64,000 nucleotides of DNA, taken from positions 1 to 64,000 of the forward strand of contig NZ_JASHIZ010000006.1 of the NCBI RefSeq assembly GCF_030733425.1. The letters run 5' to 3'. The notes beneath the pieces were generated by a model that was not told the origin of the DNA, searched no databases, and worked only from the letters and a program-made list of their open reading frames with translations. Shown here piece by piece: positions 62,286 through 64,000 of the stretch. How positions within the stretch are numbered: the stretch's first letter is position 1; each line of letters starts with the position of its first letter. Both the position numbers and the translations under genes were made by a program. This DNA is from Roseovarius sp. MMSF_3350. GTDB lineage: Bacteria > Pseudomonadota > Alphaproteobacteria > Rhodobacterales > Rhodobacteraceae.

Positions 62286-63665
62286 TCACCCGCGCGGCGA
62301 GGCCAGCAACCACAATCCGAAGAACGTGTAGGCCACCATGAACACCGCCAGCGGCGCCTGCCCCAGCACGGCCCGCCGCCGGTCCGCCCCGTCCCGCATG
62401 GCCAGCGCGTGCGCCATCAGGATCGCCACAACATGCCCCACGACCACCGCGCCGGCCTGGCTCAGCCAGATCCGCCGCACGGTATCCTGCGTATTGAAGA
62501 ACCCGGTGGTCACGTAAAACCCGTCCATGCCCAGAAAATGGGCGCCATTGGCCAGCGGATCGTCCAGCATCTGCACCACGTACTGCACCTCCACAAGGAA
62601 CGTCGGCAGGTAATGCGCCACGTGGTACCCCAGCGCGATCGGCAGGACCGACGGCGCGAAGAGGCACACCGCCTGCCGCAGGCTCCGCCCCGTCCCGGCG
62701 ATCCGCTCCCCCAGCCACAGGCAAGCCGCGAACACTGCCAACAACCCGAGATTCGCCACCACCAACCCGATCAGGTTCGGCACCACCACCGCCGACCGGC
62801 CCGGAAACTCCAGCGGGTTGACCCCGATCACCCCCAGCCACCAGAAGGTCTCGTTCAGCCCGTCAAAGCTGCCCGTACCCAGCAGAAACACCATCAGCAC
62901 GGCCATCCCCAGCGGCGGCGCCCGCCGTACCACGCCCTGCCAACCCCAAAGGCCAATTGCCAGCCGGCCACGCGCATGCGCAAGCAGCCCCATCCGCCCA
63001 TAGGCCCGCATCATCACCGTCACCATCTCGCCCCGCAGCAGGAACGCAGGCCCGAACAGCAGCACCCCGAACAGCACTGCATACCAGTAAAACCCCACGG
63101 CACTCGCCAACCGCGCCGGATCCGCCGGCGCCGGGTCGCACAGCAGGAACGCCGCAAAAGCCAGGAACAGCACAACAGCCGGCCAATACCCCCAGCCGCG
63201 CGGATATCGCATCAACGCCCGCATCCCCGTCCAACGAACCAACACCGCCACCACCCCGGTCCACGGATTCGTCCAGCGCCAGTGATTGCCGACAAGCCCT
63301 TGCAGGCTCACCAACGCCACCCACCACACCGTCCAGATCAGCAGGGGCACCGGGTTCTCCATCGGCGTGCGCGGCCCGGCAAAGCCCTGCCAAACACCGA
63401 ACGCCAGAACCCCCGTCGCCAACAGGCTGGTCCCATGCCGCACCGCCCAGCGCGGCCGCCGCACCAGACCCACCGGCGCAAAAACCGCCTCTCCCGCCCG
63501 CGAAGGCAGCACCGCCAGCAACAGCACCGTCAGGACGACACTCGCCACCCCTGCCGCGATATAGACATCCGTCGGCAGCAACAGAACGAAGCTCTGCTCC
63601 GACGCGTGCGCCCACGCCATCCCGCCCCAGAACAGGACAAGACAGAAAGGAACGAGCCGTCTCAC
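62286..63665 (-). CDS. Polytopic membrane protein of unknown function
   Basis: 459 residues with a signal-like first helix ending AWAHASEQSFVLLLPT and about ten to twelve further membrane helices. LIALGYHVAHYLPTFLVEV-like and GNHWRWTNPW segments place several His and Trp residues at membrane edges. I cannot assign a family with confidence; proteins described as fenitrothion-hydrolase-like membrane proteins have a similar look. The start is GTG with AGAAGAAGAG before it. It lies 87 bases upstream of the binding-protein gene on the same strand. Confidence 0.75.
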   Translation of the reverse strand: MRRLVPFCLVLFWGGMAWAHASEQSFVLLLPTDVYIAAGVASVVLTVLLLAVLPSRAGEAVFAPVGLVRRPRWAVRHGTSLLATGVLAFGVWQGFAGPRTPMENPVPLLIWTVWWVALVSLQGLVGNHWRWTNPWTGVVAVLVRWTGMRALMRYPRGWGYWPAVVLFLAFAAFLLCDPAPADPARLASAVGFYWYAVLFGVLLFGPAFLLRGEMVTVMMRAYGRMGLLAHARGRLAIGLWGWQGVVRRAPPLGMAVLMVFLLGTGSFDGLNETFWWLGVIGVNPLEFPGRSAVVVPNLIGLVVANLGLLAVFAACLWLGERIAGTGRSLRQAVCLFAPSVLPIALGYHVAHYLPTFLVEVQYVVQMLDDPLANGAHFLGMDGFYVTTGFFNTQDTVRRIWLSQAGAVVVGHVVAILMAHALAMRDGADRRRAVLGQAPLAVFMVAYTFFGLWLLASPRG

Positions 63666-63668
63666 GAT

Positions 63669-63692
63669 CTCTTCTTCTGGCCCAAAATATCC
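63669..63692 (-). repeat. 24-base extragenic element, copy C
   Basis: It contains TTCTGGCCCAAAATATCC, with three mismatches to copy A over 24 bases. It ends four bases before the GTG of the membrane-protein gene, so it includes that gene's ribosome binding site. Confidence 0.65.
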
Positions 63693-63722
63693 CGGGGAGG
63701 AGGTCGAAACCCTGTTTCGACC

Positions 63723-63740
63723 GGAGGGGCTGGCCCCTCC
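63723..63740 (-). terminator. Hairpin between the DDAH-like gene and the membrane-protein gene
   Basis: GGAGGGGC (63723-63730) and GCCCCTCC (63733-63740) with a TG loop. The arm sequence is the same as at 49010-49028. There is no T-run. Confidence 0.4.
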
Positions 63741-63777
63741 ACACGACCATAGAGCGTGGCGCAGCCACTCATTTCGG

Positions 63778-64000
63778 TCATCCCGGGTCGCGGATCAGGC
63801 TCTGGCACATGCAGTGCACGCCGCCACCCCCTTGGGTGATCATGCTCAAATCCGGATCGTAAATGGTGAACCCCAACGCCTTCAGCTTTTCTTTCAGCGT
63901 CTTCGACCCTTCCGGCAACAGCACCCGGTCCTGCCCCAGCGCCACCACGTTGCACCCCAGCGCGATCGTCTCCTGGAACGGCACCTCGACGATCTCGATC
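63778..64000 (-). CDS. Amidinotransferase/DDAH-family hydrolase, 3' end only
   Basis: The last 73 residues of a gene whose start lies beyond the right edge. The tail GGGGVHCMCQSLIRDPG carries the C-terminal catalytic cysteine region (HCM) of guanidino-group-modifying enzymes such as dimethylarginine dimethylaminohydrolase and arginine deiminase. GCNVVALGQDRVLLPEG is another family block. Which member it is cannot be decided from this fragment. Confidence 0.78.
   Translation of the reverse strand, partial: IEIVEVPFQETIALGCNVVALGQDRVLLPEGSKTLKEKLKALGFTIYDPDLSMITQGGGGVHCMCQSLIRDPG

Noticed and set aside
60975..63752. Open frame of 925 codons on the plus strand across the binding-protein and membrane-protein genes
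   Set aside because: It is antisense to two clear genes, is extremely rich in His, Arg and Pro as expected for GC-rich shadow frames, and has no domain-like sequence.

Overview
The window is 64 kb of GC-rich, gene-dense chromosome whose gene families and long single-strand runs point to an alphaproteobacterium of the Rhodobacteraceae, most likely a Roseobacter-type marine heterotroph. Supporting families are the cell-cycle regulator TrcR (DUF1013), a COQ9-family protein, an RTX-type exported protein, a choice-of-anchor-L/Hint protein, and the succinylase-type lysine genes dapD and dapE. I assign 63 protein genes. One is a 55-residue ribbon-helix-helix-like gene with a GTG start, and one gene runs off the right edge. 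I see no rRNA, tRNA, CRISPR array, insertion sequence or prophage.

Layout. 0-2 kb: ybaB-recR followed by a DMT permease. 2-8 kb: trcR and RNase T2 diverge, then a leftward group of COQ9, quinone oxidoreductase, sialidase-like and membrane protein genes. 8-14 kb: a secreted CAP/RTX protein, rpsU, rlmN, a universal stress protein and a large MscS channel. 14-18.5 kb: methylthioadenosine/adenine salvage (mtnP ... apt) with a LysE exporter and an SDR-DoxX fusion. 18.5-30.5 kb: a LOG protein, threonine/serine dehydratase, dapD and dapE separated by two leftward Hint-domain genes, RNase R and a Ca/Na antiporter. 30.7-37 kb: a WYL regulator, a lytic transglycosylase, and a tightly overlapped leftward operon of M17 aminopeptidase, NlpC/P60, agmatinase-type hydrolase and methyltransferase.

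37-39.5 kb holds a compact inorganic-carbon module: beta-carbonic anhydrase, an SbtA-type bicarbonate transporter and a PII-like SbtB. 41-44 kb has asd diverging from an arsR-arsP pair with a duplicated operator. 44-49 kb carries capsule export and precursor genes: kpsT-like, kpsE-like, kdsA and a phosphohexomutase, with no KpsM permease in the window. It is followed by a convergent MsbA-type exporter.

51-62.2 kb is the most interesting block, ten leftward genes. They encode a branched-chain-amino-acid-type ABC importer (binding protein, two permeases, two ATPases), a molybdenum hydroxylase (FAD subunit plus fused 2Fe-2S/Mo subunit), a 6-hydroxynicotinate-reductase-like iron-sulfur protein, a UPF0280 protein and an amino-acid-synthesis-family protein. 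I infer uptake, hydroxylation and reductive dearomatisation of a nitrogen heterocycle. The substrate and the ring-opening step are not evident. Upstream lie a polytopic membrane protein of unknown function and the 3' end of a DDAH/amidinotransferase-type gene.

Repeated non-coding structures stand out. These are a 24-base element found three times on the same strand upstream of leftward genes, tandem 24-base palindromes at two loci, and a nested palindrome between apt and the LOG gene. All functional statements are inferred from sequence reading and family knowledge; no database search was run.
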